The translations under genes and the position numbers were made by a program. Under the pieces are notes generated by a model that ran no database searches, was not told where the DNA came from, and saw only the letters and a list, made by a program, of their open reading frames with translations. From positions 62,001 to 126,000 of the forward strand of contig CAJTXL010000002.1 in assembly GCA_910583525.1 (NCBI GenBank): a stretch of 64,000 nt of DNA, given 5' to 3'. Below, one piece after another: positions 16,717 through 26,538 of this stretch. Each line of letters starts with the position of its first letter. Position 1 is the first letter of the stretch. The stretch comes from an uncultured Muribaculaceae bacterium (lineage in GTDB: Bacteria; Bacteroidota; Bacteroidia; Bacteroidales; Muribaculaceae).

Positions 16717-19038
16717 ATGAAATTTTTCTATCTGTGGGCTGTGGTTCTTGCCGCAGCTCTTTGCGGATGCGTCGGTCGGAGTGCCACGGCATCCTACGAT
16801 GTTGTGCCTATGCCTGTGTCGGTCGCCGTAGACACCGCGTCGGTGCCGTTTGAACTGACCGATGCCACTGTGATAACTTTCCCTGCCGGCGACAGCGTGC
16901 TCGCGCGGCAGGCCCGGATGCTTGCCGGATTCATCGATTCGCAGACCGGCATAAAGCCGTCTGTGCGTGCCGGTTATGAAGACGACGGCGCAATAAAGCT
17001 CGATTGTGACAGTGCTATAAGCCAAACCGAGGCCTATAGTCTTACGGTTGCGCCGACGGGCGTGGAAATCACGGGCGCGACATCGGCCGGTACGTTCTAC
17101 GGCATTCAGACCTTGCGCAAGTCTATTCCGGCAGGCAGTGCCGACAAAATCCTTCTCCCATGTGTCGAGATAAACGATGCGCCGCGTTTCGCATACCGTG
17201 GGGCACATCTCGACGTAGCGCGGCATTTCTTCCCGGCTGATTCGCTGAAAGTGTTCATCGACATGTTGGCGCTTCACAATATCAATACTTTCCATCTTCA
17301 TCTGACCGACCACCAGGGCTGGCGAATGGAAGTGAAGAGTCGCCCCCGGCTCACCGAAATCGGCTCAAAGAGGCCGCACACCATAGTCGGAAAAACTACC
17401 GACACTTTCGACGATGTCCCTGTCGAAGGCTTTTATACGCAGGAGCAGTTGCGCGACCTTGTCGCCTATGCCGCAGAGCGCAATATCACGATAATACCTG
17501 AGGTCGATATACCCGGACATACTCTGTCGGCTCTTGCCTCGTATCCCGAACTCGGATGCACCGGCGGCCCCTATGAAGTATATTGCAAGTGGGATTTGGC
17601 CCCGACTGATGCCTTGTGCGTCGGCAATCTCGAAACTTACCGTTTTCTTGATGACGTGTTCGGAGAACTTTGCGATATCTTCCCGTCGCAGCTGATTCAT
17701 ATCGGCGGCGACGAGTGCCCCAAGGAGCGTTGGATGGAGTGCTCACGTTGTCAGGCGCTTGCCGACAGCCTTGGCTTTGTCAGCGATGCGCACGGCACTC
17801 GCGAGGCCAAGCTTCAAAACCATATGATGCACCACGTAGTCGACTACCTCAAGTCGCGCGGACGGCGTGTAATCGGCTGGGACGAAGTGCTCGACAGTGA
17901 TTTCGACACCGATGCCGTCGTTATGTCGTGGCGAGGAGAGCAGGGCGGTATAGAAGGCGCCACACGCGGCCACGATGTGGTGATGGCCCCCAACACCTAT
18001 CTCTATTTCGACTATTACCAGTCGACCGACATCGCTGCAGAACCTCTGTCAATCGGCAGTTACGTGCCTGTCGAAAAAGTGTATTCCTATGAACCTGTGC
18101 CCGACGGTCTTACGCCTGAGCAGCAGAAGCACATCATAGGTGTGCAGGCCAATCTGTGGACCGAATATGTGCCTACGTTCAGCCACGTGCAGTATATGGA
18201 ACTTCCGCGCATGGCAGCCTTGGCCGAGGTGCAATGGTGCGCCGGAGGCAATAAGGACTTTGGCGGCTTTGTCAAGCGTCTGATGCCCTTGCTCGGCACA
18301 TACGGGCGCTTGGGCTACAATTATGCTCTCCATGTTCTTGATGTGAAGGGCAATGTGACGTCTGACTCGGCTTCACGCACGGTCAAGGCCGAGCTTTCGA
18401 CCTATGACGGCGCTCCTATCCGTTATACTCTCGACGGCAGCGAGCCGACGATGTCGAGCGCGGTCTACTCTGAACCATTGGTTTTCGACAGTCCTGTGGA
18501 GCTGCGTGCCGCGGCCGAGCGCGACGGTACTCTTGGCCGAGTTTATCAGGCCGGCATACAGATGAGTAAGTCCACGTTCAAGCCGGTGACGTTTTCGGTG
18601 CCTCCGCATCCGCGCTATACCTTCGAAGGCGCATCGGCGCTTGTCGACGGGCGCCTCGGCACATTCGGCTACACTGACGGCCTTTGGCTGGGCTTCAATC
18701 AGCCCTCGACCGACATTACGGTCGACCTTGAACAACCCGAAACCGTGTCGAAAGTAGCGTTAGGCATAAACGTGAACACCGACAGCTGGATTTTCGAGCC
18801 GCGTCGCGTAGTGGTCGAAGGTTCTGCCGACGGCAAGGCTTTCAACGTGCTTGCTTCGCTCGACCAGGCGCCGATGGAGCAGACCGGCGCCTATCTCAGG
18901 ACTATCGAAATGAGCTTTGAACCGACGGAACTCAGGTATGTGCGTGTGCACGTCGATACCGAGTCTTCTATACCCTCATGGCACCCCGGCAACGGCAAGC
19001 CCTCGTTCTTCTTCATTGATGAAATAGGTATTTATTAA
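16717..19038 (+). CDS. GH20 beta-N-acetylhexosaminidase lipoprotein
   Basis: A 773-residue lipoprotein (MKFFYLWAVVLAAALCGC, lipobox cysteine about C18). Domains in order are the GH20b N-terminal domain (about 30-150), the catalytic barrel (about 155-500) with the HIGGDECPKE motif giving the Asp-Glu pair D332/E333, a chitobiase-like C-terminal segment (YTLDGSEPTMSSAVYSEP), and an F5/8-type carbohydrate-binding domain from about 630. GH20 enzymes release terminal beta-linked GlcNAc or GalNAc from host glycans or chito-oligosaccharides using substrate-assisted catalysis. It starts 4 nt after the epimerase gene and is followed by a terminator, so it closes the operon. Confidence 0.95.
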   Translation: MKFFYLWAVVLAAALCGCVGRSATASYDVVPMPVSVAVDTASVPFELTDATVITFPAGDSVLARQARMLAGFIDSQTGIKPSVRAGYEDDGAIKLDCDSAISQTEAYSLTVAPTGVEITGATSAGTFYGIQTLRKSIPAGSADKILLPCVEINDAPRFAYRGAHLDVARHFFPADSLKVFIDMLALHNINTFHLHLTDHQGWRMEVKSRPRLTEIGSKRPHTIVGKTTDTFDDVPVEGFYTQEQLRDLVAYAAERNITIIPEVDIPGHTLSALASYPELGCTGGPYEVYCKWDLAPTDALCVGNLETYRFLDDVFGELCDIFPSQLIHIGGDECPKERWMECSRCQALADSLGFVSDAHGTREAKLQNHMMHHVVDYLKSRGRRVIGWDEVLDSDFDTDAVVMSWRGEQGGIEGATRGHDVVMAPNTYLYFDYYQSTDIAAEPLSIGSYVPVEKVYSYEPVPDGLTPEQQKHIIGVQANLWTEYVPTFSHVQYMELPRMAALAEVQWCAGGNKDFGGFVKRLMPLLGTYGRLGYNYALHVLDVKGNVTSDSASRTVKAELSTYDGAPIRYTLDGSEPTMSSAVYSEPLVFDSPVELRAAAERDGTLGRVYQAGIQMSKSTFKPVTFSVPPHPRYTFEGASALVDGRLGTFGYTDGLWLGFNQPSTDITVDLEQPETVSKVALGINVNTDSWIFEPRRVVVEGSADGKAFNVLASLDQAPMEQTGAYLRTIEMSFEPTELRYVRVHVDTESSIPSWHPGNGKPSFFFIDEIGIY

Positions 19039-19044
19039 AATATT

Positions 19045-19338
19045 TTAAAATATATCGTCCTCCGGCTTCGCGGCTTTAATAAGCCCGTAAATAGCCCGGA
19101 GGGCGTTTTTGTATCCGCTCTTACGCGGGCGCGCGAATGTGTGCGCCTGCCTGTGTTTTGTGCCGGGAGAGGCCGGATTGCCTTTGAATTTATATGCCAT
19201 TTCTTTGCCGTGGCTCGGCTGACCGTCGTTTTTCTTGCCTATATAGCTGATTTTCATGCTCTGAAGAAGTGTGTTCTGAGTGACGCTTCTCTTTGTCCGC
19301 ATGGGTGCCGGACGCTTGGTGCCATAACGCTTGCGCAT
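19045..19338 (-). CDS. Small basic hypothetical protein, doubtful
   Basis: An open frame of 97 codons runs antiparallel to the GH20 gene with its stop 7 nt from the GH20 stop. Its third codon positions look like those of real genes here, and the product is rich in Lys/Arg (KRYGTKRPAPMRTKR at the N-terminus). Against it, the last third coincides with the GH20 terminator hairpin, no promoter of the TAnnTTTG type is visible upstream on this strand, and I recognise no family. I list it because it is the only plausible coding signal in the 594-nt gap 19039-19632. Confidence 0.25.
   Translation of the reverse strand: MRKRYGTKRPAPMRTKRSVTQNTLLQSMKISYIGKKNDGQPSHGKEMAYKFKGNPASPGTKHRQAHTFARPRKSGYKNALRAIYGLIKAAKPEDDIF
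19056..19110 (+). terminator. Terminator after the GH20 operon
   Basis: Arms at 19056-19065 and 19096-19105 pair over 10 bp with one G-T pair. A smaller hairpin (GGCTT/AAGCC, 19072-19085) sits in the loop and five T follow. It lies 17 nt after the GH20 stop codon. Confidence 0.78.
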
Positions 19339-19383
19339 GCTATGTCAACACGTGCCGGTTTTGAAAAATATGAGATGACTTAA

Positions 19384-19632
19384 AAAAAAGTATAGTTAAA
19401 GATTGTAAAAAATAGGGGGGGTAAAAAATATTGTATTAATTTAGCGCAGTCAAATGGCGCCCAAACCGGGTTTTTGCTATGCGATTTAATTGTAAAACCT
19501 TAGTAACCTGCCACTTAAATTTTAAACACACAAAACCCGAAAAAGTTAATTAATTGTCTCACCTTTGACAAACACAAACCAAAGCTATAAATCAACTTCA
19601 TTAATCAAAGTCAATCTCTAATACCTGTAATA
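19384..19632 (+). promoter_or_regulatory. Promoter and leader region of the large PUL
   Basis: The 249 nt before susC are AT-rich. A near-consensus -7 element TAATTTAG lies at 19437-19444, giving a leader of about 185 nt. A run of seven G (19415-19421) occupies the place where the -33 box would be expected. In the leader, 19467-19476 (CGGGTTTTTG) can pair with 19531-19539 (CAAAACCCG), leaving a large loop. No terminator or known riboswitch is recognised. Confidence 0.4.
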
Positions 19633-22600
19633 ATGGGAAAAATTTCACAAACTTTCCGACTATTGCTTCTGATGGTTGCCATGATGCTCATGGGCGCTTA
19701 CGCGTGGGCGGCTCCCTTCAGTGTCACCGGCACGGTGACCGATGAAACGGGTGAGCCGCTTATCGGCGTATCCGTAAAGGCTGAAAACAGCAAGACGGGT
19801 GTCACCACCGACATCGACGGCAATTACACAATTTCTATGTCAGCTCCCGGCACGATTGAGTTTTCATATGTGGGCATGGACCCGCAGAAAGTGAAAGTGA
19901 GCGCCGCCGGACGTCACGACATCGTGCTGAAACAGGGCGCCAACACGCTCGACGATGTTGTCGTGGTCGGTTACGGCACACAGCGCAAAGTCAACCTCAC
20001 CGGTTCGGTGCAGAGCATTTCGTCGGACGATATCATACGCCGCAACGTTTCAAACGGCTCGAACGCCCTTCAGGGTATGGTTCCGGGTCTGAGTGCAGTG
20101 CAGGGCGGTGGCGGCCCGGGCGCCGATGCCGCTTCAATCAAAATCCGCGGCCAGGGTTCGCTCAACTCGGCAACTTCGCCGCTGGTGCTCATCGACGGTG
20201 TCGAAGGTGACATGAACCGCATCGACCTCAACTCGGTAGAGTCGATTTCGGTGCTCAAAGATGCCGCTTCGGCCTCTATCTATGGTTCGCGCGCGTCGAA
20301 CGGCGTCATTCTCATCACCACCAAACGCGGCTCGCAGGGCAAGCCCAAAGTGACCTTCAACGGCTACGTGGGATGGAACAAACCGACCGAAATCCCCGAA
20401 ACCGTCGATGCGATAACCTATCTTACCGCTGTCGACCAGGCCAACGTCAACAACGACGTTGCTCCCAAGTACACCGAACTTATCCAGCAGTACCGCGAGC
20501 TCGGTGCCGACCAGATGAACCGCTACGATACCAACTGGCGCGACCTCATCCTCAAAAAGAGCGCTATGGTGCAGAACTACTCTGTAGGCGTGAGCGGCGG
20601 CTCGGACTTCATCAACGTATATGCCAACGCCGGCTACTACAAGCAGGAAGGCATGGTGGCCAACAACAACTTCGAGCGCTACAGCCTTCGCCTCAACTCC
20701 GACATGAAAATCAACAAATGGATTAAGCTCGGAGTAGACATGAGCGTGCGCCAGGCCGAAGTACTCAACCCCATCGGCGGTGCCAACGAAAGCATTGGCT
20801 ACGCCCTGTCGTTCGCTCCGATTTATTCGGGCATCAACGCCGACGGCACCTGGGGCTACGGCCTTCAGGGCAACAACCCCATCGCGGCAATCAACGCCGG
20901 CGGCTACTCGCGCAGCACCGCTCCCGAGTATATCGCCAAGGCTACCTTGAACATCACACCCTACAAAGGCGTGACCGTTACCGGCAGCTGGAACTGGAAG
21001 CGCAACGACGGTCGTACCAAGACCTTCGCCGACAACTACGACCAGTATGAAAACGGCGTCTTCAAGCAGACCAAGCCCGAAGTGAAGTCTGCTCGCGAAA
21101 ACCGCTCGACTACCGACTATATACAGTACACAGCCACGGCAAGCTACGAGAACACCTTCGGCAAAAACTACGTGAAGGCACTCGTGGGCTTCCAGAGCGA
21201 AGACACCAACAGCCACAGCCTCGAAGCAGCACGTAAGAACTACTACTACGACGGCTACGAAGACATAATGCACGGCGACGCTTCTACCGCTACCAACAAC
21301 TCCTACCGCTACAGCTTCGCAATGCTTTCTTACCTCTTCCGCGTAAACTACGCTTTCGCCGACCGCTACCTTCTCGAAGTGAACGGCCGCTACGACGGCA
21401 CCTCGCGCTTCAAAGGCGACAAACGCTGGGGCTTCTTCCCCTCGGTGTCGGCCGGATGGCGCATCAGCGAAGAAGCGTTCATGAAAGAAGCATCGACTGT
21501 GGTGAACAACCTTAAACTCCGCGCATCGTTCGGACGCCTCGGCAACCAGGCTCTCGACGGCACGTACTTCCCCTACGTGGCCGCCATTACCGGCGGCGAG
21601 GGCAACGGCTACTGGTTCGATGGCGTATTCTTCCCGGGCGTTACCCAGGCGCAGCTCGCCAACCTGCTCATCGGTTGGGAGAAATCGACACAGGTTAACG
21701 TAGGCCTCGACTGGAGCCTGTTCAACAACCGCCTCTCGGGTAGCTTCGACTACTACGTGCGCAAAATCGACGACATGCTTCAGAAATTCCCTGTGCCCGA
21801 CTTCGTGGCAATGGCCGCTCCTTGGCAGAACGCCGGCTCGATGCGCAACAACGGTTGGGAACTCTCGCTCGAATGGAACGACCGTGTGGGTGACTTCAGC
21901 TACTACGCTCGCTTCAACCTCTCCGACGTACGCAATAAAATCCTCGACCTCTACGGCAACGAGTATAAGAGCGGCAACCGCATCACTGTCGAAGGCGCTC
22001 CCTATAGCCAGTACTACGGCTATGTCGCCGACGGATACTTCCAGAGCTACGACGAAATCAACGCCAAAAATGAAGACGGCACATATAAATATGCCGTTTA
22101 CGGCGACCGCAACACTATCCGTCCGGGCTATATCAAATATAAAGACATCTCCGGCCCCGACGGCAAACCCGACGGCGTCATCGACGGCGACGACCGCACC
22201 GACATCGGCGACCCCACTCCCCACTTCGAGTTCGGCCTCACCCTCGGCGGCGAATGGAAAGGCATCGACCTGAGCCTCTTCTTCCAGGGCGTCGGTCAGA
22301 AAGACGTCGCTTATACCGGCGGCGGTGCCCGTCCTCTCATGGGCAACAGCACCATCTACGAGCACATGCTCGGCAACACATGGACCGAAGACAACCGCAA
22401 CGCGAAATATCCCTTGCTCCTGCTCGACGTTGCCGGCTCAAGCCCCAACAACATGTTCTCTTCGCATTGGGTAAAGAGCGGCGCATACTGCCGTCTGAAG
22501 AACATCGTGCTTGGCTACACCCTGCCGCGCAAATGGACACGCGCCGCCTTCATCGAACGTGTACGCGTCTACGCTTCGGCTCAGAACCTCTTCACCATCA

Positions 22601-22704
22601 AGGGCAGCGACTTCTACAAAGGCTTCGACCCCGAACAGTCGGGCGGCGCCACATGCTATCCCCTCAACAAATCTTTCCTCGTTGGTCTCCAACTCGACTT
22701 CTAA
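19633..22704 (+). CDS. SusC/RagA-type TonB-dependent outer-membrane transporter
   Basis: A complete 1023-residue SusC protein. A signal peptide (cleavage near AWA/AP, residue 26) is followed by a carboxypeptidase-D-regulatory-like domain (FSVTGTVTDETGEPLIGVSV), a TonB-box-like DDVVVVGYGTQRK, the plug domain with VLKDAASASIYGSRASNGVI, and the barrel ending in LQLDF. There is no STN domain, so it is not a trans-envelope signalling receptor of the anti-sigma type. It imports the oligosaccharide of this PUL. SusD follows after 23 nt. The barrel loops carry a repeat of the Ser/Gly-rich 'DGKPDGVIDGDDRTDIGDP' calcium-like motif common to the family. Confidence 0.97.
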   Translation: MGKISQTFRLLLLMVAMMLMGAYAWAAPFSVTGTVTDETGEPLIGVSVKAENSKTGVTTDIDGNYTISMSAPGTIEFSYVGMDPQKVKVSAAGRHDIVLKQGANTLDDVVVVGYGTQRKVNLTGSVQSISSDDIIRRNVSNGSNALQGMVPGLSAVQGGGGPGADAASIKIRGQGSLNSATSPLVLIDGVEGDMNRIDLNSVESISVLKDAASASIYGSRASNGVILITTKRGSQGKPKVTFNGYVGWNKPTEIPETVDAITYLTAVDQANVNNDVAPKYTELIQQYRELGADQMNRYDTNWRDLILKKSAMVQNYSVGVSGGSDFINVYANAGYYKQEGMVANNNFERYSLRLNSDMKINKWIKLGVDMSVRQAEVLNPIGGANESIGYALSFAPIYSGINADGTWGYGLQGNNPIAAINAGGYSRSTAPEYIAKATLNITPYKGVTVTGSWNWKRNDGRTKTFADNYDQYENGVFKQTKPEVKSARENRSTTDYIQYTATASYENTFGKNYVKALVGFQSEDTNSHSLEAARKNYYYDGYEDIMHGDASTATNNSYRYSFAMLSYLFRVNYAFADRYLLEVNGRYDGTSRFKGDKRWGFFPSVSAGWRISEEAFMKEASTVVNNLKLRASFGRLGNQALDGTYFPYVAAITGGEGNGYWFDGVFFPGVTQAQLANLLIGWEKSTQVNVGLDWSLFNNRLSGSFDYYVRKIDDMLQKFPVPDFVAMAAPWQNAGSMRNNGWELSLEWNDRVGDFSYYARFNLSDVRNKILDLYGNEYKSGNRITVEGAPYSQYYGYVADGYFQSYDEINAKNEDGTYKYAVYGDRNTIRPGYIKYKDISGPDGKPDGVIDGDDRTDIGDPTPHFEFGLTLGGEWKGIDLSLFFQGVGQKDVAYTGGGARPLMGNSTIYEHMLGNTWTEDNRNAKYPLLLLDVAGSSPNNMFSSHWVKSGAYCRLKNIVLGYTLPRKWTRAAFIERVRVYASAQNLFTIKGSDFYKGFDPEQSGGATCYPLNKSFLVGLQLDF

Positions 22705-22727
22705 CAAGCCACAAAATTGCCTCTTAA

Positions 22728-24494
22728 ATGAAAAAGACACTATATACAGCTATCATGGCCGTAGCGGCTCTAAGCCTTGGTTCCTGCTCCGACTTCCTCG
22801 ACAAGCAGAGTGCGGCCTACGACTCCGACGGCTTCTACCAGAGCGAGGCCGGCCTCAACGAGGGCGTCACGGGCATCTACCGTCCGCTCCTCTATTCCCA
22901 GAACTGGGACGTGCCCACCATCATGGTGCAGGACACCTACAGCCCCTACGGCATCGACCAGTATGAGAACAACGGTATCAACAATGGTTGCGCCCTCACT
23001 CCCGATAACAGCAATATAGCTACATATTGGAAAGGTCATTGGTCTATTGTGCAGCGCGCCAACAACGTCATCGCCGGTGCAAAGACCGACCCCAACGAAA
23101 TGTCAGCTACATACAAACGCCGTCTGGCCGAAGCATATGTGCTCCGCGCCTATGGCTACTACCAGCTCGTCCAGGCTTTCGGCGACATACCTTTCTTTAA
23201 GACCGCCGTCAACCCCGACGACTACAAGGCGCCGCGCACCGACAAGAAAGAAATCATCGATTTCCTTGTAAATGAACTGAATGAAATAGGCGAAAGCGAA
23301 ATCCTGCCTTGGAGCCCCGAAGCTGCCGGTCGTGTCAGCAACGGCGCCGTCTACAACCTCATCGCACGTTTCTGCCTTCTTGCAGGCAGCTGCAACGTAG
23401 GCGGTCAGGCCAAGGAATACTTCGGCAAAGCTGCCGATGCGGCCAAAAAGGTTATGGACAAGACCGGCCTTGCCAATAACTACGAAGACCTCTTCACACA
23501 TGCCGGACACGCTAAGGCCGATGTTAAGAAAGAAATCCTTTGGCAACTGTCCTACTCCGACGGAGCCGTGCGTCTCACCCACCGCACCCGTTACGGCCAC
23601 ACCTCGCGTACGGCCGGCGGCTCGTCGGTACGCTTCCCCTCGGTATATCTCGAGGTGTGCTTCGAGTGCAAAGACGGCAAACGCATCGACGAATCGGAGC
23701 TTTACGACCCGAAAAAACCCTTCATGAACCGCGACCCGCGCATGAAAGAAACCATGCTCATGCACGGCGACACAATGACATACAACGAGGGCAAGAACAA
23801 AATCGAGCTTAACCTCTACGCCAAGAACTCGCAGCAGTTCCCCAACCCCAAAAAACCGGATAAATGGTACGCGAAGGGCAACCCCGACGTGACCGGCACA
23901 GGCATAACCTTTGCATGGGACGGCATCGGCCACCTCTACAACAAATACAACCGCGACCTCTCGGAGAGCTTCTCTGAAAGTACCATCGGTCTTATCGTGA
24001 TGCGTGCCGCCGAGGCTTACCTCACGTATGCCGAAGCAAAAATCGAGATGGGCGAACTCGACCAAAGCGTATACGACGCTATCAACGCCGTCCGCACACG
24101 TGCCGGCATGCCCAAGTTCGACGCTTCGCGCGAAGGCAACCAGGACAAGATGCGCCAGATTGTGCGCCGCGAGCGCAAAGTTGAGCTTGCCATGGAAGGC
24201 ATCACCTTCACCGACTTCCGCCGCTGGGGCATTGGCGACATCCTCAACGAAGGCCCTGTCTACGGTCAGCCCGTCAAGGACATTCAGTACACCGGTCTTA
24301 CCAAAGCCGACATGCCTTCGTTCAAGAAGAGCGACCGCCACGACCTCAACGACGTGCCCGATTTCTCTGCCGTGGCCGACAAATACACCTCGCGCGACAG
24401 CAAGCGCTTCTGGGCGCCCCGTTTCCAATGGTGGCCCATACCGCGTGCTGACCTCGACAAGAACCCCAACCTCACAAACCCCGACGGGTATTAA
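22728..24494 (+). CDS. SusD/RagB-family glycan-binding lipoprotein
   Basis: A 588-residue lipoprotein (MKKTLYTAIMAVAALSLGSC, lipid-carrying cysteine C20) with the SusD pattern: SDFLDKQSA at the mature N-terminus, 'RRLAEAYVLRAYGYYQLVQAFGDIPFF' in the TPR region and 'RRERKVELAMEGITFTDFRRWG' near the C-terminus. It ends with 'FQWWPIPRADLDKNPNLTNPDGY', the usual SusD end. It should sit on the outer face of the outer membrane and form the lid of the SusC encoded 23 nt upstream. The bound glycan cannot be predicted from sequence. Confidence 0.96.
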   Translation: MKKTLYTAIMAVAALSLGSCSDFLDKQSAAYDSDGFYQSEAGLNEGVTGIYRPLLYSQNWDVPTIMVQDTYSPYGIDQYENNGINNGCALTPDNSNIATYWKGHWSIVQRANNVIAGAKTDPNEMSATYKRRLAEAYVLRAYGYYQLVQAFGDIPFFKTAVNPDDYKAPRTDKKEIIDFLVNELNEIGESEILPWSPEAAGRVSNGAVYNLIARFCLLAGSCNVGGQAKEYFGKAADAAKKVMDKTGLANNYEDLFTHAGHAKADVKKEILWQLSYSDGAVRLTHRTRYGHTSRTAGGSSVRFPSVYLEVCFECKDGKRIDESELYDPKKPFMNRDPRMKETMLMHGDTMTYNEGKNKIELNLYAKNSQQFPNPKKPDKWYAKGNPDVTGTGITFAWDGIGHLYNKYNRDLSESFSESTIGLIVMRAAEAYLTYAEAKIEMGELDQSVYDAINAVRTRAGMPKFDASREGNQDKMRQIVRRERKVELAMEGITFTDFRRWGIGDILNEGPVYGQPVKDIQYTGLTKADMPSFKKSDRHDLNDVPDFSAVADKYTSRDSKRFWAPRFQWWPIPRADLDKNPNLTNPDGY

Positions 24495-24513
24495 TGGATA
24501 ATTCTCTAAGTAA

Positions 24514-26538
24514 ATGAGATTGATTTTAGCAGCAATCCTGACCGTGACCGCATCTGCGGCTCTCCATGCCCACAGCGGCGTGGAGGCCGCCGACGGCCGC
24601 GTCACCCTTGCCAACGGGCAGACCTCGGTGACCTTCGACGCCGGCAAGCGCTTCGACATACTGTCGATGAAGCACCTCGGCTCGCGCGAACTGGTAGAGC
24701 CGGGTCACAACCTTGCTCCATGGACAATCACCTACCTCGGGGCACAGGGCGAGACGCCCGAAGTCAATCCGGCATGCGCAGTCTACAAAGGATATACGCA
24801 GGAGCGAAACGACACTGCGTCGGTGCTCCGTTTCCGCTGGGACACGCGCCTGCAGTACGACGGCAAGCCGTATCCGGTCGAGATGACCGTCAGCCTGCCC
24901 GACAATTCGCCTCTGCTGCAATGGAACATCTCGGCCGAACTGCCCGAGGGCTGGACTGTCAGCGAACTGAAGTTCCCGACGGTGGCCGTGAAGTCGCCGT
25001 CGCAGGCAAAGGTTATCACTCCGGCCGGATGGGGCAACGAGTACAAGCTCCGTGCCGACACTGTCTATGAAGCAAACTATCCGTCGTGGTCGGCATCGAT
25101 GCAGATGATGCTCCTCGATGACGCCGACGGCTCCTATTTCTATTCGCCGCGCGACTACAAGGCCTGCGGCAAACTTATGACCCTTAACGAGCGGCTCGGC
25201 CAAAGCGAGTTCACAACCGAGACCGTAGTGTCTGAGGTTTGGAACAAGGACGGTCGCTTCGAACTCCCCTGGACTACGGTCACCGCCTTCAACCCCGGCG
25301 GATGGGCCGAGGCCGCAAAGGCCTGGTACCGCCCCTTCGCCCACAACACATCGTGGGGACGCGTGCAGCTCAAAGACCGCAAAATACCCGAATGGCTCGT
25401 CGAAAAAGACCTTTGGCTGCGTGCCAAATATACCGGCGACACCACTGTCGTGGCCGTCAACCGCGCCATCGACTACTTTGGCGACGACATCGCCTTCCAC
25501 TGGTACTTCTGGCACAACCATGCCTACGACAGCCATTATCCCGACTACTTCCCGGCCAAGCCCGAGTTTGCAGGCATAGTGAAGCAGGTGCGTGACCGCA
25601 ACTGCCAGGTGATGCCCTATATCAACGGCCGTCTGTGGGACCCGGGTGCCGACAGCTACAAGGCGCGTCGTGGCTACGAGGCTTCGTGCCGCCGTCCCGA
25701 CGGTGCGCTCTACACCGAAATCTACCCCACGTCTATCGTGCCCAACACCGTAACATGCCCCTCGTCGCCCATATGGCACGACATGCTCATAGAGCTTGCC
25801 GACTCCATACAGGAGCGCCTCGGCACCGACGGCCTCTATATCGACCAGATTGCCGCCGCCGCGCCTTACCCCTGCTATGCCGAAAACCATAAGCACCCCA
25901 AAGGCGGAGGCGAGTTCTGGTACGAAGACTACAAAGGCATTATCGACGACATGCGCCGCGACCACCTCAAACCGGGCAACATAATCTTCTCTGAAGAAAA
26001 TGCCGAATGCTACATTCCGGTGTTCGACATCCTTCTGACGGTAAACACGCCCCACAACCCTTCGTGCCGCATCGTGCCCCTCTATCCTCTTATCTACTCC
26101 GACCGCGTGCTCACTACGGCATATACCTATACCCCCTACACCGACGTGCGCCTGGGCGACTTCCGCTATCAGAACATGCAGTGCCTGCTCTACGGTTCGC
26201 AGCTCGGATGGGTCGACCCGCGTCTGCTGTGGGTCGACGAGGCCAGCGAGTACGAGGCCAAGTTCCTCAAGAACCTCGTGGACTTCCGCAAGGACCAGCA
26301 CGACGTGTTCATCGGCGGACAGTATGTGCGCGAGTTCGTGCCCGAGGGCGACAACCCCTACGTAAACGTGCCCGTGTTCGGCGGCGACTACATGGTGAAA
26401 GGCGCCGAATGGCTCTCGCCCAAGGGACAGCGCGTGCTCTACGTGGTCAACAGCGACTCCAAGCCGCATAAAGTGACATTGCCCACGGGCAAAAGCATAA
26501 CAATGAAGCCGATTTCGGCAAAACGCATTAATCTATGA
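24514..26538 (+). CDS. Secreted DUF6259-type putative glycoside hydrolase
   Basis: A 674-residue protein with a signal peptide (MRLILAAILTVTASAALHAH). The N-terminal 280 residues form a beta-sandwich-like region as in several retaining glycosidases. The middle is a TIM-barrel-like region with 'KDLWLRAKY', 'DIAFHWYFWHNHAYDSHYPDY', 'QVMPYINGRLWDP', 'GTDGLYIDQIAAAAP' (D444) and 'NIIFSEENAECY' (E494/E495). The D and E at strand ends are the likely catalytic pair by analogy with clan GH-D-like barrels. I place it in DUF6259 from memory of that family. A small beta domain with 'YVVNSDSKPHKVTLP' ends it. Activity is unknown. The stop overlaps the next start (ATGA). Confidence 0.72.
   Translation: MRLILAAILTVTASAALHAHSGVEAADGRVTLANGQTSVTFDAGKRFDILSMKHLGSRELVEPGHNLAPWTITYLGAQGETPEVNPACAVYKGYTQERNDTASVLRFRWDTRLQYDGKPYPVEMTVSLPDNSPLLQWNISAELPEGWTVSELKFPTVAVKSPSQAKVITPAGWGNEYKLRADTVYEANYPSWSASMQMMLLDDADGSYFYSPRDYKACGKLMTLNERLGQSEFTTETVVSEVWNKDGRFELPWTTVTAFNPGGWAEAAKAWYRPFAHNTSWGRVQLKDRKIPEWLVEKDLWLRAKYTGDTTVVAVNRAIDYFGDDIAFHWYFWHNHAYDSHYPDYFPAKPEFAGIVKQVRDRNCQVMPYINGRLWDPGADSYKARRGYEASCRRPDGALYTEIYPTSIVPNTVTCPSSPIWHDMLIELADSIQERLGTDGLYIDQIAAAAPYPCYAENHKHPKGGGEFWYEDYKGIIDDMRRDHLKPGNIIFSEENAECYIPVFDILLTVNTPHNPSCRIVPLYPLIYSDRVLTTAYTYTPYTDVRLGDFRYQNMQCLLYGSQLGWVDPRLLWVDEASEYEAKFLKNLVDFRKDQHDVFIGGQYVREFVPEGDNPYVNVPVFGGDYMVKGAEWLSPKGQRVLYVVNSDSKPHKVTLPTGKSITMKPISAKRINL

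Noticed and set aside
20134..22365. Minus-strand frame of about 740 codons inside susC
   Set aside because: The product is extremely rich in Val/Ala/Glu with no domain; it is a shadow of the susC coding frame.
19633..22704. SusC as a signalling receptor for an ECF sigma system
   Set aside because: The N-terminus goes straight from signal peptide to the carboxypeptidase-like domain with no STN domain, and no sigma/anti-sigma genes are adjacent.
24526..26469. Minus-strand frame of about 650 codons opposite the DUF6259 gene
   Set aside because: It has no ribosome-binding site, promoter or known domain, and the plus-strand frame has a signal peptide and operon overlap.
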